Source of the DNA: Bryobacteraceae bacterium
Lineage (GTDB): Bacteria; Acidobacteriota; Terriglobia; Bryobacterales; Bryobacteraceae
NCBI GenBank assembly: GCA_029975915.1
Contig: JARKOC010000248.1
Span: 62,001 to 126,000, forward strand
Direction: 5' to 3'
Length of the DNA stretch: 64,000 nucleotides
Shown here: in pieces, positions 9,087 to 17,695 of the stretch
How positions within the stretch are numbered: position 1 is the first letter of the stretch
How the letters are laid out: every line of letters begins with the position of its first letter
Position numbers and translations under genes: made by a program
The notes under the pieces: model-generated
Seen by the model: the letters and a program-made list of their open reading frames with translations, nothing else
What the model was told of the DNA's origin: nothing
Databases searched by the model: none

Positions 9087-10076
9087 TCACTTTTTGACGA
9101 ACTCGACGCGCCGGTTTTCGGCGCGGCCGGACGGCGTCTCATTCCCTGCAATCGGCTTCGTCGCGCCCAACCCCGATGTCTCCAGCCGTCCGGCGTCGAT
9201 ACCGAACTGGCTCACAAGGGCATTCTTAACGCTGGCCGCGCGGCGCGCCGACAGGTCCATGTTCTTGCCCGGATCGCCGGTGGAGTCCGTGTGGCCCTCG
9301 ATCAGCAGCCTCATTGCGCGATCGGCCTGCAAGGCGTCAGCGACCAGCTTCAGCACTGGTCCGGATTCCGGCTTGACCACGTCGCTGTTGGTATCGAAGC
9401 GGATTCCGTGCGTCACGAAGCGGCCGGTGGAGAACATCGTTTTGCTCAGGTCCGGGGCCGATTCCGCGATCCTGAAGTAGCTGAACTGGACCGGTCCCTC
9501 GGAAGTCCGGAAGTCCAGCCAGCCTTCCCGCCACGCCCCGGTTTTGACCTGATTCACGTCAAACAAGCGCTCATTGCCGAGGTACAGGCGCAGCCGTCCC
9601 TCCTGCAGCCAGAGGCTGAGTTTGATGGGTTTGCTGGCATCATACTTGCAAGGCGCGCTGGCGACCTCCTGCGCCTCCGCCACTGCTTCGGCGGCGCAAG
9701 TGCCATCGGCGATGAATGTGACCCCCGCCCGCCAATCGGCGCCCTCTTCCTGAATGCCGAAGTTCCACATGAACACCGGCTCCGAAGCCGGCTTTTCGAT
9801 GAAGAACTCTTGTTCGAGGGTGAAATTCCGCGGCCACTTGGGGATATTCGGTTGCAGCAGAACATCATCGGCTGCCACCATGCGCCGGTCCTGCGTCAGT
9901 TTGACGACCGAGCGTCGTACCTTCCAGTGAGGAAGCTGGCCGCCCGGCCGCATGTCACTGAAATCGTCATAGAGCAGAAGTTTCTCGCCGGGAACGAAGT
10001 CCCAGCCCTCGGCCATTTGCGCCTTCAAGACAGGCAATGAGGCTACCAGACATATCAGCACCTTGAAGTACCACAT
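9087..10076 (-). CDS. OmpA-family outer-membrane/peptidoglycan-binding protein
   Basis: The 329-aa protein has a signal peptide (MWYFKVLICLVASLPVLKAQ) and a beta-rich N-terminal half (about residues 20-210: YDDFSDMRPGG, LEQEFFIEKP) that looks like a lectin/LamG-type sandwich. Its C-terminal OmpA domain (about 215-329) contains the core RLLIEGHTDSTGDPGKN, LSARRAASVKNAL and GLGATKPIAGNETPSGRAEN. The last motif binds diaminopimelate in peptidoglycan in known OmpA domains. The start at 10076 (GGAT at 6 nt) is preferred; an ATG at 10103 is possible. It is divergent from the Rieske gene. The pairing with a sandwich domain suggests surface anchoring to cell wall or glycan. Confidence 0.85.
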   Translation of the reverse strand: MWYFKVLICLVASLPVLKAQMAEGWDFVPGEKLLLYDDFSDMRPGGQLPHWKVRRSVVKLTQDRRMVAADDVLLQPNIPKWPRNFTLEQEFFIEKPASEPVFMWNFGIQEEGADWRAGVTFIADGTCAAEAVAEAQEVASAPCKYDASKPIKLSLWLQEGRLRLYLGNERLFDVNQVKTGAWREGWLDFRTSEGPVQFSYFRIAESAPDLSKTMFSTGRFVTHGIRFDTNSDVVKPESGPVLKLVADALQADRAMRLLIEGHTDSTGDPGKNMDLSARRAASVKNALVSQFGIDAGRLETSGLGATKPIAGNETPSGRAENRRVEFVKK

Positions 10077-10170
10077 AGCAGATCCAATTTGAGATAAACG
10101 CATCCTGGAATCAATGGTTTTTTGCTCCTAGCCATGATTGCCCGCAGGCGTGTCACCATGAAGGCGAAGC

Positions 10171-10494
10171 ATGCCGCTCATCCACGTCACATCGATGGAA
10201 CTGCTCACGCCGGGCACGCTAGCCCACGTCCAAGCTGGCGGCCACCCGATCGCCATCTGCAACCACGAGGGCGTCATTCACGCCTTTCACGGCCTTTGCC
10301 CTCACCACGGCGGACCTTTAGGGCAGGGAAACCTCGCCGAAGGCCACATCATCTGTCCCTGGCATGCCTGGGCCTTTAGTTGCCAAACAGGAGAGTACGA
10401 CTTCAACCCCGGAATCCGCATCGAAAAGTACAAGGTCGCGATTGAGGACGGCCAGGTGTACGTCGAAATCCCGGACAGAGGTGAACGTGCCTGA
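10171..10494 (+). CDS. Rieske-type [2Fe-2S] ferredoxin (NirD/dioxygenase-ferredoxin-like)
   Basis: The 107-aa protein carries one Rieske motif, CPHHGGPLGQG...CPWHAWAF (C-x-H then C-x2-H), which binds a [2Fe-2S] cluster through two Cys and two His. The length and the absence of a membrane anchor fit the soluble electron-carrier group (NirD, BphF/CarAc type). No partner oxygenase or reductase lies nearby. The last 8 bp overlap the start of mutM, so the two are probably co-transcribed; no functional link is obvious, although MutM repairs oxidised bases. Confidence 0.9.
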   Translation: MPLIHVTSMELLTPGTLAHVQAGGHPIAICNHEGVIHAFHGLCPHHGGPLGQGNLAEGHIICPWHAWAFSCQTGEYDFNPGIRIEKYKVAIEDGQVYVEIPDRGERA

Positions 10495-11266
10495 GTTGCC
10501 TGAAGTCGAGATCGTGGTGCGCACGTTGAGGCCCAATGTGGTGGGCTGCCGGATCACCTCTTTTGAACGCCTTTCGGCGCGCGCAGCGCCCGAAGGCCTG
10601 GGTTCGCTCATCGCCGGCCAATCGATCCGGGCAGTCCATCGCCACGGTAAGTACATCCTGATCGACCTTGACCGCCGGCGCCTGGCTGTCCACCTGCGCA
10701 TGACCGGCAAGCTGTTGGTATCGGGCGCGTCCACTCACCCCAGGGCGATCTTCCATACGACCGGCCCGGCAATCGTCTTCGACGACGTGCGCCAGTTTGG
10801 ATCCATTCAACTCCTGGAGGCCGGCCAATTGCCGCCGAATCTTGGGCCGGATTTCCTTTCGCTCATGGGCGGTGACTTCGCCAGGCTGCTTCGCGGCCGC
10901 TCTGGCTCAATCAAGCCACTCCTGCTCAACCAGTCCATTGTGTCGGGGATGGGCAACATCTACGCGGACGAGGCGTTGTTTCGCGGCCGTCTCCATCCTT
11001 TGTCCAGGCCGGCCCGGCTTTCGCCAAGGAGTCTTGCGAGACTCCATGCAATGGCGGCAGAGGTTCTGCAAGAGGCTATCGACGCCGGGGGGTCTTCGGT
11101 TTCCGACTATGTGAATGCGGCCGGCGAGCGTGGATCATTTCAACTCCGCCACGCTGTGTACCGCCGGAAGGGCCTTCCTTGTCCGGTCTGTTCAACGGCA
11201 ATCCAGCGCATTCTCGTTGCCCAACGATCGACCCATTTCTGCCCTCACTGCCAGCGGCTGGCTTGA
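10487..11266 (+). CDS. mutM: Formamidopyrimidine-DNA glycosylase (Fpg/MutM)
   Basis: The enzyme removes 8-oxoguanine and other oxidised purines and cleaves the abasic site. I place the start at the GTG at 10487, which gives the essential N-terminus (M)PELPEVEIV with catalytic Pro2 and Glu3. The conserved HGKYILID (Lys55) and MGNIYADEALF follow. The C-terminal zinc finger CPVC-x16-CPHC is intact. The 259-aa length is normal. The GTG is preceded by GAGGTGA at a short distance and overlaps the end of the Rieske gene by 8 bp. Confidence 0.95.
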   Translation: MPELPEVEIVVRTLRPNVVGCRITSFERLSARAAPEGLGSLIAGQSIRAVHRHGKYILIDLDRRRLAVHLRMTGKLLVSGASTHPRAIFHTTGPAIVFDDVRQFGSIQLLEAGQLPPNLGPDFLSLMGGDFARLLRGRSGSIKPLLLNQSIVSGMGNIYADEALFRGRLHPLSRPARLSPRSLARLHAMAAEVLQEAIDAGGSSVSDYVNAAGERGSFQLRHAVYRRKGLPCPVCSTAIQRILVAQRSTHFCPHCQRLA

Positions 11267-11341
11267 AGTGGCAGTCAAGGGGGACAAGGCGGGGCAAATT
11301 GCTTTTTGCCGGCGCTTTGCGGTGTGGCGCTCCGGTGGCGA

Positions 11342-12655
11342 TCAACCGCGGCGAGAGGAGCGCGCCGAAAGCTTTGCCACCGCCGGCTCGGGAGGTTGCG
11401 ATGCGGCGGCCATTCTCGCCCAAGCCTTCACGGGCAGGTCAACCATCTCCGCGAGCGCCGCGATGCTGAGGCCCTCAGCTTCCTTGTAGAACGTCAAGCC
11501 GGCCGCGTCCGGCTCGAAATCCACTTTGATGAGATCGCCTCCGCCGGCCTGATTGGTGGCGATCAAGTTGGACATGGGCTGGACCAGGCACCTTTCAATT
11601 GCCCGTTTCAGGTGGCGAGCGCCGTATCGAAGGTCGACGCCCGAATCGAGCAGATACTCCTTGGCCGGATCCGTGACAGCGATGACGAAGGCGCGGTCGG
11701 GCGGACCTTGGAAGATGCGTTGCTGCACATAGCCGAGTTCGATGTCCAGGATCTTTCGCAAGTCGTCCCGGCCGAGAGGCTTGAAGGCGACAATCTTGTC
11801 GATGCGATTGATGAACTCAGGCGTGAACTTGCGCCGGGCGGCTTCGAAGCCGGTCCGTGACATCTTTTTCGACGTCTCCTCGTCTACGGCCGCCGTATCT
11901 CGCGGCAGGGCCGAGCCAAAGCCGAGCCGGCCGCCGAGCAGCGAGCTCATTTCGCTGGCTCCGAGGTTGGAAGTCATGAAAATGATCGACCGCGAGAAGT
12001 CGACTTTTTTGTTGTCGCCCAGGGTAAGCGTCGCCTTGTCGAGGATGCCGAGAAGGAGATTCCAAAGGGCGTCGGAAGCTTTCTCGATTTCGTCGAACAG
12101 GACGAAGCTGAGACGGCAACGTTCGGTTTGATACTGGCTCAGTACTTCCTGGCTGAGGAGAGGATGGGTCTCCCTGTGGCCAAGATAGCCGGGCGGCGAT
12201 CCGATGAGCTTGGCGATCTCGTGGCTATGCTGAAACTCGGCGCAGTCGACCTTGATCACCGCCCTGGAGGTGCCGACCAGCGCCTCGGCGGTGGATTCGA
12301 CGATCCGCGTCTTGCCCGAACCAGTTGGCCCGAGGAACAGGAGGCTGCCCACCGGACGCCTTGGGGCCGCAAGTCCAGTCGTGTACATCTGGTAGATATT
12401 CACGATTTGAGCGATGCCTTCGTCCTGGCCGACGATCATCTGCCGCAGCGAGTTTTCCAGGTGCGCCGCCTCCCTGCCCGTTTTCCTCGGATCGAGCGGG
12501 ACGGCGCCGCGCCTTCCGGGCCGGGCCCCACGGGCCACAGCAGGAACGGACTCACCACCCGTCTGAGGCGGGCCGGCGACGGCGGTACCGAAACTAATCA
12601 AATCATTCACTTCCAGAGCATCCTTCCACACATTGCGTTCGAGGCGGTCCGGCAA
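11342..12655 (-). CDS. ClpA/B-like AAA+ ATPase with a single AAA module
   Basis: The 437-aa protein has one AAA+ module of the Clp D2 type: Walker A GPTGSGKT (109-116), a GSPPGYLGH pore loop (152-160), Walker B VLFDEIEKAS (185-194), sensor 1 TSN (228-230), an arginine-finger segment FTPEFINRID and sensor 2 GARHLKRAI. It lacks the Clp N domain, D1 module and ClpB middle domain. The first about 65 residues are low-complexity and basic. The start is uncertain: the TTG at 12655 has GGAG 5 nt upstream, with in-frame GTG codons further in. No ClpP-docking loop or zinc finger is evident. A role in remodelling or unfolding proteins is inferred from the family. Confidence 0.85.
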   Translation of the reverse strand: MPDRLERNVWKDALEVNDLISFGTAVAGPPQTGGESVPAVARGARPGRRGAVPLDPRKTGREAAHLENSLRQMIVGQDEGIAQIVNIYQMYTTGLAAPRRPVGSLLFLGPTGSGKTRIVESTAEALVGTSRAVIKVDCAEFQHSHEIAKLIGSPPGYLGHRETHPLLSQEVLSQYQTERCRLSFVLFDEIEKASDALWNLLLGILDKATLTLGDNKKVDFSRSIIFMTSNLGASEMSSLLGGRLGFGSALPRDTAAVDEETSKKMSRTGFEAARRKFTPEFINRIDKIVAFKPLGRDDLRKILDIELGYVQQRIFQGPPDRAFVIAVTDPAKEYLLDSGVDLRYGARHLKRAIERCLVQPMSNLIATNQAGGGDLIKVDFEPDAAGLTFYKEAEGLSIAALAEMVDLPVKAWARMAAASQPPEPAVAKLSARSSRRG

Positions 12656-12802
12656 CTTCTCTCCGACTGCTCCAGCACCTGAAACTCCATTCGTCCAAGG
12701 CTAGCGGTGAAACTCCGTTGGGCTCCGGCCGATGCCGGTGTCGCAACCACTCATTCCTCTCTTCGGCAGAACCACGGCATTTCAATCGCAGAAATCTCCA
12801 AT

Positions 12803-13525
12803 CTACGGATTCGGCGGCCGCGAGGGACGCATCTCGACGTGGCTCACCAACGTCCTTTCAGGCATGGCCAGAATTGAAGCCACAACTTCGGCGACGTCCT
12901 CGGGCGCGATCTTCCACCCGGCTTCACCGCTCGCGCCGAAACCGGTACTGACGCTTCCGGGCAGCACAGTGGATACCTTCACCCCTTCGTGCCGGTGATC
13001 GAGCATGGCGGCGCCGGACATGCCCAGCAATCCGAACTTCGACGCGTTGTATGCCGCACCGCCGCGCATAATGTTGACCGAAGCCAAGCTGGCGATGTTA
13101 ACGATCCAGCCGCCACCGCGCGCGCGGAACCGTTGCAGCGCTTCGTGGCTGCAAAGGTAGGCGCCGGTCAGGTTCGTCTCAATCACGGCCTTCCACTCAG
13201 ACAATTCGATCTCGGCGAGGCTTTTGAAGATGCCCACCCCGGCGTTGTTCACCAGGATGTCAAGCCCGCCGAACTCGGAGTCCATCGCCAGGAACATTCC
13301 GGCGACAGCCTTCTCATCCCTGACATCGGCGGTCAGCGCCGCCAATCTTAGGTCGCCGGACGGGAAATCGCGTCTGAGACCTGCGATCGCCTGATTCAAC
13401 GCATCGCCAGACCGGCCACAGATGGCCACGTTCGCGCCGGCTTGCGCCAGCCTGCGCGCCACGGCCAAGCCGATTCCCTTTGACCCGCCGGTGACCAGCG
13501 CGGTTTTTCCTTTGAGATTGAGCAT
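12803..13525 (-). CDS. SDR family NAD(P)-dependent oxidoreductase (FabG-like)
   Basis: This is a classical 240-aa short-chain dehydrogenase/reductase. The cofactor loop TGGSKGIG is at residues 12-19, NNAG at 93-96, and the catalytic triad reads S146, Y159 and K163 (YNASKFG). An Arg at CGRSGD after the second strand suggests NADPH preference. The ATG at 13525 has GGAGG 4 nt upstream. It is divergent from the hemX-like gene. The substrate cannot be deduced; it is not next to other fatty-acid genes, so FabG function is not claimed. Confidence 0.9.
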   Translation of the reverse strand: MLNLKGKTALVTGGSKGIGLAVARRLAQAGANVAICGRSGDALNQAIAGLRRDFPSGDLRLAALTADVRDEKAVAGMFLAMDSEFGGLDILVNNAGVGIFKSLAEIELSEWKAVIETNLTGAYLCSHEALQRFRARGGGWIVNIASLASVNIMRGGAAYNASKFGLLGMSGAAMLDHRHEGVKVSTVLPGSVSTGFGASGEAGWKIAPEDVAEVVASILAMPERTLVSHVEMRPSRPPNP

Positions 13526-13622
13526 GTTGCCTCCATGACAAGCGGACGCCGGGGAGTGCCGGCGGCCTCTGGTATTCTTTCAGTGTGATGCGTGTCAGGG
13601 TCAAAATGGGGCGAGGCGGGGC

Positions 13623-14450
13623 ATGATGGGACTGTTTTGGGTCCGGATTGCTGCGGCCCTGTACGCCGTTGGACTGGCTGACGCGCTGGTGACGCTTTTC
13701 AAGCGCGACGGGCGCTTGTTCAGGCCGGCGATGGCGGCATTTCGCGTTGCGGTGGTGCTGCACGGGGTGGCGATCGTCGAGCAGAGCGTGGCCGTGGGCG
13801 GCCTGGCAGCCAACAACTTCTTTGAAACCGCTTCGCTTTGCGGTTTCGTTTTCGCGGCCGCATTCCTGGCCGTGCACTGGAAGTACGAATTCCAGGGCTT
13901 GGGTTTGGCCGTATTCCCTGTCGTCTTCTTCCTTACCTTGACGGCGTCGCTGGGCACCCCAGGGGCCCATTGGAGTTCCGCGGAGACGCGCGGCGCGTGG
14001 CTGCTGACCCATATCACGCTGGTCCTGGCCGGATACGCAGGCCTGCTGCTGAGCGCGGCCGGAGCCATGGCTTACCTGATTCAGGAAAGGCGGCTCAAAC
14101 GCAAGGGCTTCGGCGCGGTGGCCGGCATTCCGGGGAGCAGCAAACTTCCGCCGCTCGAAACACTGGATCAATTGATCACAACGTCGATGAGCGCTGGCTT
14201 CGTCTTCATCACTCTCGCGGTGGTAGCCGGCGTCACCTGGGCCTATGTGGAAACCGGGACCCGCTGGATCGGGGAAGCGAAAATCGTGATCAGCTTCGTT
14301 ACTTGGGGGTTCTATCTTTTGATGTTGTGCCTCCGGATGTTCGCCGGCTGGCGCGGCCGCCGTGCGGCATTCCTATCGCTGGTGGTAGTTGTTTTCGCCG
14401 CGCTCACATGGGCGGCCCATGTGGGGTTGCGTCCGGTGCTGGAAAGATGA
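13623..14450 (+). CDS. HemX/CcsA-like cytochrome c assembly family membrane protein
   Basis: The 275-aa protein has about eight predicted membrane segments and belongs to the CcsA/HemX group, as seen from the family layout with conserved aromatic residues and WLLTHITLVLAGYAGLLLSA in the middle. Proteins of this type bind or handle heme. In many bacteria the gene sits directly upstream of hemA and its product modulates glutamyl-tRNA reductase; the same order is seen here, 10 bp before hemA. The start could be 13623 or the ATG at 13626. It is the first gene of the hemA-hemCD operon. It is distinct from CcmC and CcmF, encoded elsewhere in the window. Confidence 0.8.
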   Translation: MMGLFWVRIAAALYAVGLADALVTLFKRDGRLFRPAMAAFRVAVVLHGVAIVEQSVAVGGLAANNFFETASLCGFVFAAAFLAVHWKYEFQGLGLAVFPVVFFLTLTASLGTPGAHWSSAETRGAWLLTHITLVLAGYAGLLLSAAGAMAYLIQERRLKRKGFGAVAGIPGSSKLPPLETLDQLITTSMSAGFVFITLAVVAGVTWAYVETGTRWIGEAKIVISFVTWGFYLLMLCLRMFAGWRGRRAAFLSLVVVVFAALTWAAHVGLRPVLER

Positions 14451-14460
14451 CAGCGAGCGC

Positions 14461-15735
14461 ATGAAGGTCATTCTTCTAGGATTGAGCCACCACACCGCTC
14501 CGGTGGAGGTGCGCGAACGGGCGGCGGTTCCGGAGAGTTCGATCGGGGAGGCGCTGGCGACACTGCGCCAGGAGTCGGGCGCCGACGAGGCGCTGATTCT
14601 ATCCACCTGCAACAGAGTGGAGGTGGTGGCGGCGATGCCCGCCGGATCGTCCGAAGAGTCTTTTTCGACGTTCCTTGCGCGCCAGCGCGGTCTCGATCCC
14701 GCCTGGCTCGAACCGTATCTCTACCGGTATGACGATGCAAAGGCGATCCGCCATATCTTCAGGGTGGCGGCTTCGCTCGATTCCATGGTGGTTGGAGAGC
14801 CGCAAGTCCTGGGCCAGATGAAGGCGGCGTACGCCGCTGCGAGGCAATGCGGGGCGCTAGGCGGATTCCTGGATACAGTGTTGAGCCGCGCCTTCGCCGT
14901 GGCCAAGAGGGTGAGATCGGAGACCGACATTGGCCGGTCGGCGGTTTCGGTCTCCTACGCCGCGGTGGAACTGGCGCGCCAGATCTTCGGGCAGTTGGCA
15001 GGCAAGAAGGTGCTTCTCATCGGGGCCGGCAAGATGAGTGAACTGGCAGCGCGACACTTGCAACGGGCAGGGTGCAGCACGGTTTACGTCACCAACCGGA
15101 CCCGTGCCCGCGCAGACGCGCTGGCTGAGCAGATCTCAGGCACGGTGATCGAGTACGAGTCATATGGAGCGAGGCTCCACGAAATGGACATCGTGCTGAC
15201 ATCGTCGGCTGCGTCCGGCCCTCTGCTCACGCAGCAACAGATGGCGAAGGTGCTGGAAAAGCGCCGCCACCGGCCGATCTTTCTCATCGACATCGCCGTG
15301 CCGAGGAACATCGATCCTGGCGTGAACGACCTCGAAGGCGCGTTTCTGTACGATATCGATGATCTGGGCCAGGCGGTCGAGCAGAACCGGAAAGCGAGGG
15401 CGCGCGAGGCCGAACAAGCCGAGCAGATGATTGAACTGGAAGTCGGCCGGCTGATTGACCGCCTGAAAGCCCGTGAGGTTGGACCATTGATCGCCGGGCT
15501 GCACAGCCAGTTGGAGCAAACAGCCCAGGCCGAGTTGGACCGTTTCAGGTCCAAGTTTGGGGAGTTGTCGCCATCGCAGGAAGAGGCCCTGATGGGCTAC
15601 ACGCGTTCATTACTCAACAAGATCGCCCATGTGCCGGCGGTTGAGTTGCGGCGGGCGGCCGCCAGAGAAGGCGGCGATGCCGAGATTTCGCTCATACGCA
15701 GACTCTTTCGGATGGAAGGGACGGACCGGGAATGA
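14461..15735 (+). CDS. hemA: Glutamyl-tRNA reductase
   Basis: The enzyme reduces glutamyl-tRNA(Glu) to glutamate-1-semialdehyde, the first committed step of C5-pathway tetrapyrrole synthesis. The 424-aa protein starts MKVILLGLSHHTAPVEVRER. The catalytic Cys50 lies in the signature LSTCNRVE. The NADPH-binding Rossmann part is visible as KVLLIGAGKMSELAARHL, and a helical dimerisation domain follows to the C-terminus. The start at 14461 gives the family N-terminus; an upstream in-frame ATG at 14389 lies within the preceding gene and is rejected. It overlaps hemCD by 4 bp (ATGA). Confidence 0.95.
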   Translation: MKVILLGLSHHTAPVEVRERAAVPESSIGEALATLRQESGADEALILSTCNRVEVVAAMPAGSSEESFSTFLARQRGLDPAWLEPYLYRYDDAKAIRHIFRVAASLDSMVVGEPQVLGQMKAAYAAARQCGALGGFLDTVLSRAFAVAKRVRSETDIGRSAVSVSYAAVELARQIFGQLAGKKVLLIGAGKMSELAARHLQRAGCSTVYVTNRTRARADALAEQISGTVIEYESYGARLHEMDIVLTSSAASGPLLTQQQMAKVLEKRRHRPIFLIDIAVPRNIDPGVNDLEGAFLYDIDDLGQAVEQNRKARAREAEQAEQMIELEVGRLIDRLKAREVGPLIAGLHSQLEQTAQAELDRFRSKFGELSPSQEEALMGYTRSLLNKIAHVPAVELRRAAAREGGDAEISLIRRLFRMEGTDRE

Positions 15736-17357
15736 AGAGGCCGTTGAAGATCGGCAGCCGCGGATCGCAGCTTGCGCTGTGGCAGGCGCGCCGCGTGCAG
15801 CAGATGCTGAACGATAGGGGCGTCGCGTGCGAGATCGTGATCATCCGGACCACGGGAGACAAAATCACGGATGTCCCGCTGGCCAAGGCCGGCGGCAAGG
15901 GCCTTTTCACGAAGGAGATCGAAGAGGCATTATTGGACGGGCGCGTTGACCTGGCCGTCCATTCTCTCAAGGATCTTCCCACCGAACTGCCCGAGGGTTT
16001 GACGCTGGCTGCCGTACCTGAACGTGAGACGCCGTTGGACGCCCTGGTTGGCCGCAAGCTGGACGAACTGGAGGCGGGAGCCGTGGTGGGCACCAGTTCG
16101 CTACGCCGGTCGGCGCAGTTGAAGGCGCTCAGGCGAGATCTTGTGATCGAGGATATTCGCGGCAATCTGGACACACGGTTAAGGAAACTGGACGAAGGCC
16201 GGTATCAGGCGATCCTGCTGGCGGCGGCCGGCCTGAAGCGGCTTGGCTGGAGCGAACGGATCGCTGAGTTGCTCGCACCCACGCGCATGTGTCCCGCGGT
16301 TGGACAGGGCGCGTTGGGAATCGAGACCAGGTCCACTGGGGAGGCGTTCGAGATCGTTTCCAGGCTGGACGATGTGCAAGCAAGAGCTGCCGTTACCGCC
16401 GAGCGTGCCGCGCTCGCGGCCTTGGGCGGCGGATGCCAGGCGCCGATGGGCGCGCACGCCGTGGCTGACGGAGAGATGCTCCGAATTTATGCCGTGGTCG
16501 CCGATCCAGACGGGGCGCTGGTGTTCAGCGCGGCAGTGGAAGGGCCTGTCACGAGCGCCGCGGAGATTGGCGCGGAGGCGGCCCGCCGGCTGATTCAGCA
16601 GGGGGCCGGGGCGATCCTGGCCAAAGTGAAAGGCGAGACGCCGCCCCTGCTCGGAAAACGGGTTCTCGTCACGAGAGCGCCGTCGCAGGCCAGGGGATTG
16701 ACGGCTGAATTGCGGGGGCTCGGGGCCGAGGTGGTGGAATTGCCCGTGATCGAACTCAGGCCCTTGGAGTTCGAGCCGCCTGCCGGACCCTATGACTGGG
16801 TGCTGTTCACTTCAGCCAACGCGGCCGCCTGTTTTCTGGACAGGTCGCCGATGCCCGCCGGAGCCATGGCGGCTGCCATCGGTCCGGCGTCGGAAGAGGC
16901 ATTGAGATCCCGTGGGGTGGAAGCCGCCATCGTGGCGCCGGTATCGACGGGGGAAGGCATGGCGGCCGCTTTTGAGGGGATCGATCTGGCGGGGAAGCGA
17001 CTGCTGATTCCCAGGGCCGAGTCAGCGCGAGATGTACTGGAAAAGACTCTACGGTCGCGTGGCGCGGCGGTTGACATCCTGCCGGTCTATCGGAATGTTG
17101 TTCCGGACGGGTTGACCGAGGCTGCGTGCGCCCTGTTCGATGGAGCATCGAGTCCGGATTGGGTGACTCTGATGTCGCCTTCAGCCGTGAACCATTTGGT
17201 GGAAGCCGTGGGCGCTGGCAGACTTGCGCGGACGAAGATTGCTACTGTCGGACCGGTGACCAGCCAGGCGGTGCGGAGCCATGGGCTGGAAGTCGCTGTC
17301 GAAGCCGCGGAGGCGACATCGGAGGCATTGAGCCGCGCGATTGCCGCGACGCCATGA
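15732..17357 (+). CDS. hemCD: Fused hydroxymethylbilane synthase / uroporphyrinogen-III synthase
   Basis: The 541-aa protein joins two consecutive enzymes. Residues 1-about 300 are porphobilinogen deaminase: KIGSRGSQLALWQA, catalytic Asp81 in VHSLKDLPT, the arginine set in SSLRRSAQL, and the dipyrromethane cofactor Cys235 in LGGGCQAPMG. Residues about 305-541 are uroporphyrinogen-III synthase: GKRVLVTRAPSQA, WVLFTSANAA, LIPRAESARDVL and WVTLMSPSAVNHL. The fusion lets hydroxymethylbilane pass directly to ring closure and explains the missing separate hemD. Its ATG overlaps the hemA stop, and its own stop overlaps the next start, both as ATGA. Confidence 0.93.
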   Translation: MKRPLKIGSRGSQLALWQARRVQQMLNDRGVACEIVIIRTTGDKITDVPLAKAGGKGLFTKEIEEALLDGRVDLAVHSLKDLPTELPEGLTLAAVPERETPLDALVGRKLDELEAGAVVGTSSLRRSAQLKALRRDLVIEDIRGNLDTRLRKLDEGRYQAILLAAAGLKRLGWSERIAELLAPTRMCPAVGQGALGIETRSTGEAFEIVSRLDDVQARAAVTAERAALAALGGGCQAPMGAHAVADGEMLRIYAVVADPDGALVFSAAVEGPVTSAAEIGAEAARRLIQQGAGAILAKVKGETPPLLGKRVLVTRAPSQARGLTAELRGLGAEVVELPVIELRPLEFEPPAGPYDWVLFTSANAAACFLDRSPMPAGAMAAAIGPASEEALRSRGVEAAIVAPVSTGEGMAAAFEGIDLAGKRLLIPRAESARDVLEKTLRSRGAAVDILPVYRNVVPDGLTEAACALFDGASSPDWVTLMSPSAVNHLVEAVGAGRLARTKIATVGPVTSQAVRSHGLEVAVEAAEATSEALSRAIAATP

Positions 17358-17695
17358 GAATCGAAGCCGAGGTTGAGGCGCCTGGCGGACCAGTGAAAGT
17401 CCTGCTTGTTGGTGGCGCAGATCAGCGGATTTGGGGCAAATTCGTCTTTGGGGGGCTGAAGGGCGAGCCGGGCAAGCGTGCGCTTGTTTTCGACGATCAG
17501 GCGGTCTTTCACAAGGATATTGCCGCGGCATATGCCATCGAACCCGCTGGCGGCGGCTGGATCGAGATCGACCAGACGAACCAGCGCGTCCGCGTCGGCG
17601 GACGGAGTACGCAGTTCGGCCGCGAGTTGGACCGGGGCCTGACGGCCATCCTGCTTGAAGAAGCGTTGCCGGACTATTTCGTCGAATCCGAGTGA
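17354..17695 (+). CDS. Janus/Ocnus family (PHPT1-like) protein
   Basis: The gene starts at an ATGA overlap with hemCD and encodes 113 aa. The C-terminal two thirds align by eye with the Janus/Ocnus family, whose best-known member is animal phosphohistidine phosphatase PHPT1. VFHKDIAAAY matches EYHADIYDKV with the catalytic His (H53 here). GGGWIEID matches GGGRISH, with Trp69 replacing the phosphate-binding Arg. GGRSTQFGRELDR matches YGYSMAYGPAQH, and LPDYFV matches YPDYEV. The loss of the Arg questions phosphatase activity. A role linked to heme synthesis is inferred from the operon only. Convergent with the glycosyltransferase gene, sharing 22 bp. Confidence 0.6.
   Translation: MRIEAEVEAPGGPVKVLLVGGADQRIWGKFVFGGLKGEPGKRALVFDDQAVFHKDIAAAYAIEPAGGGWIEIDQTNQRVRVGGRSTQFGRELDRGLTAILLEEALPDYFVESE

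Noticed and set aside
11293..11310. GGCAAA/TTTGCC short stem between mutM and the Clp-like gene
   Set aside because: A 6-bp stem without a T-run is too weak to call a terminator.
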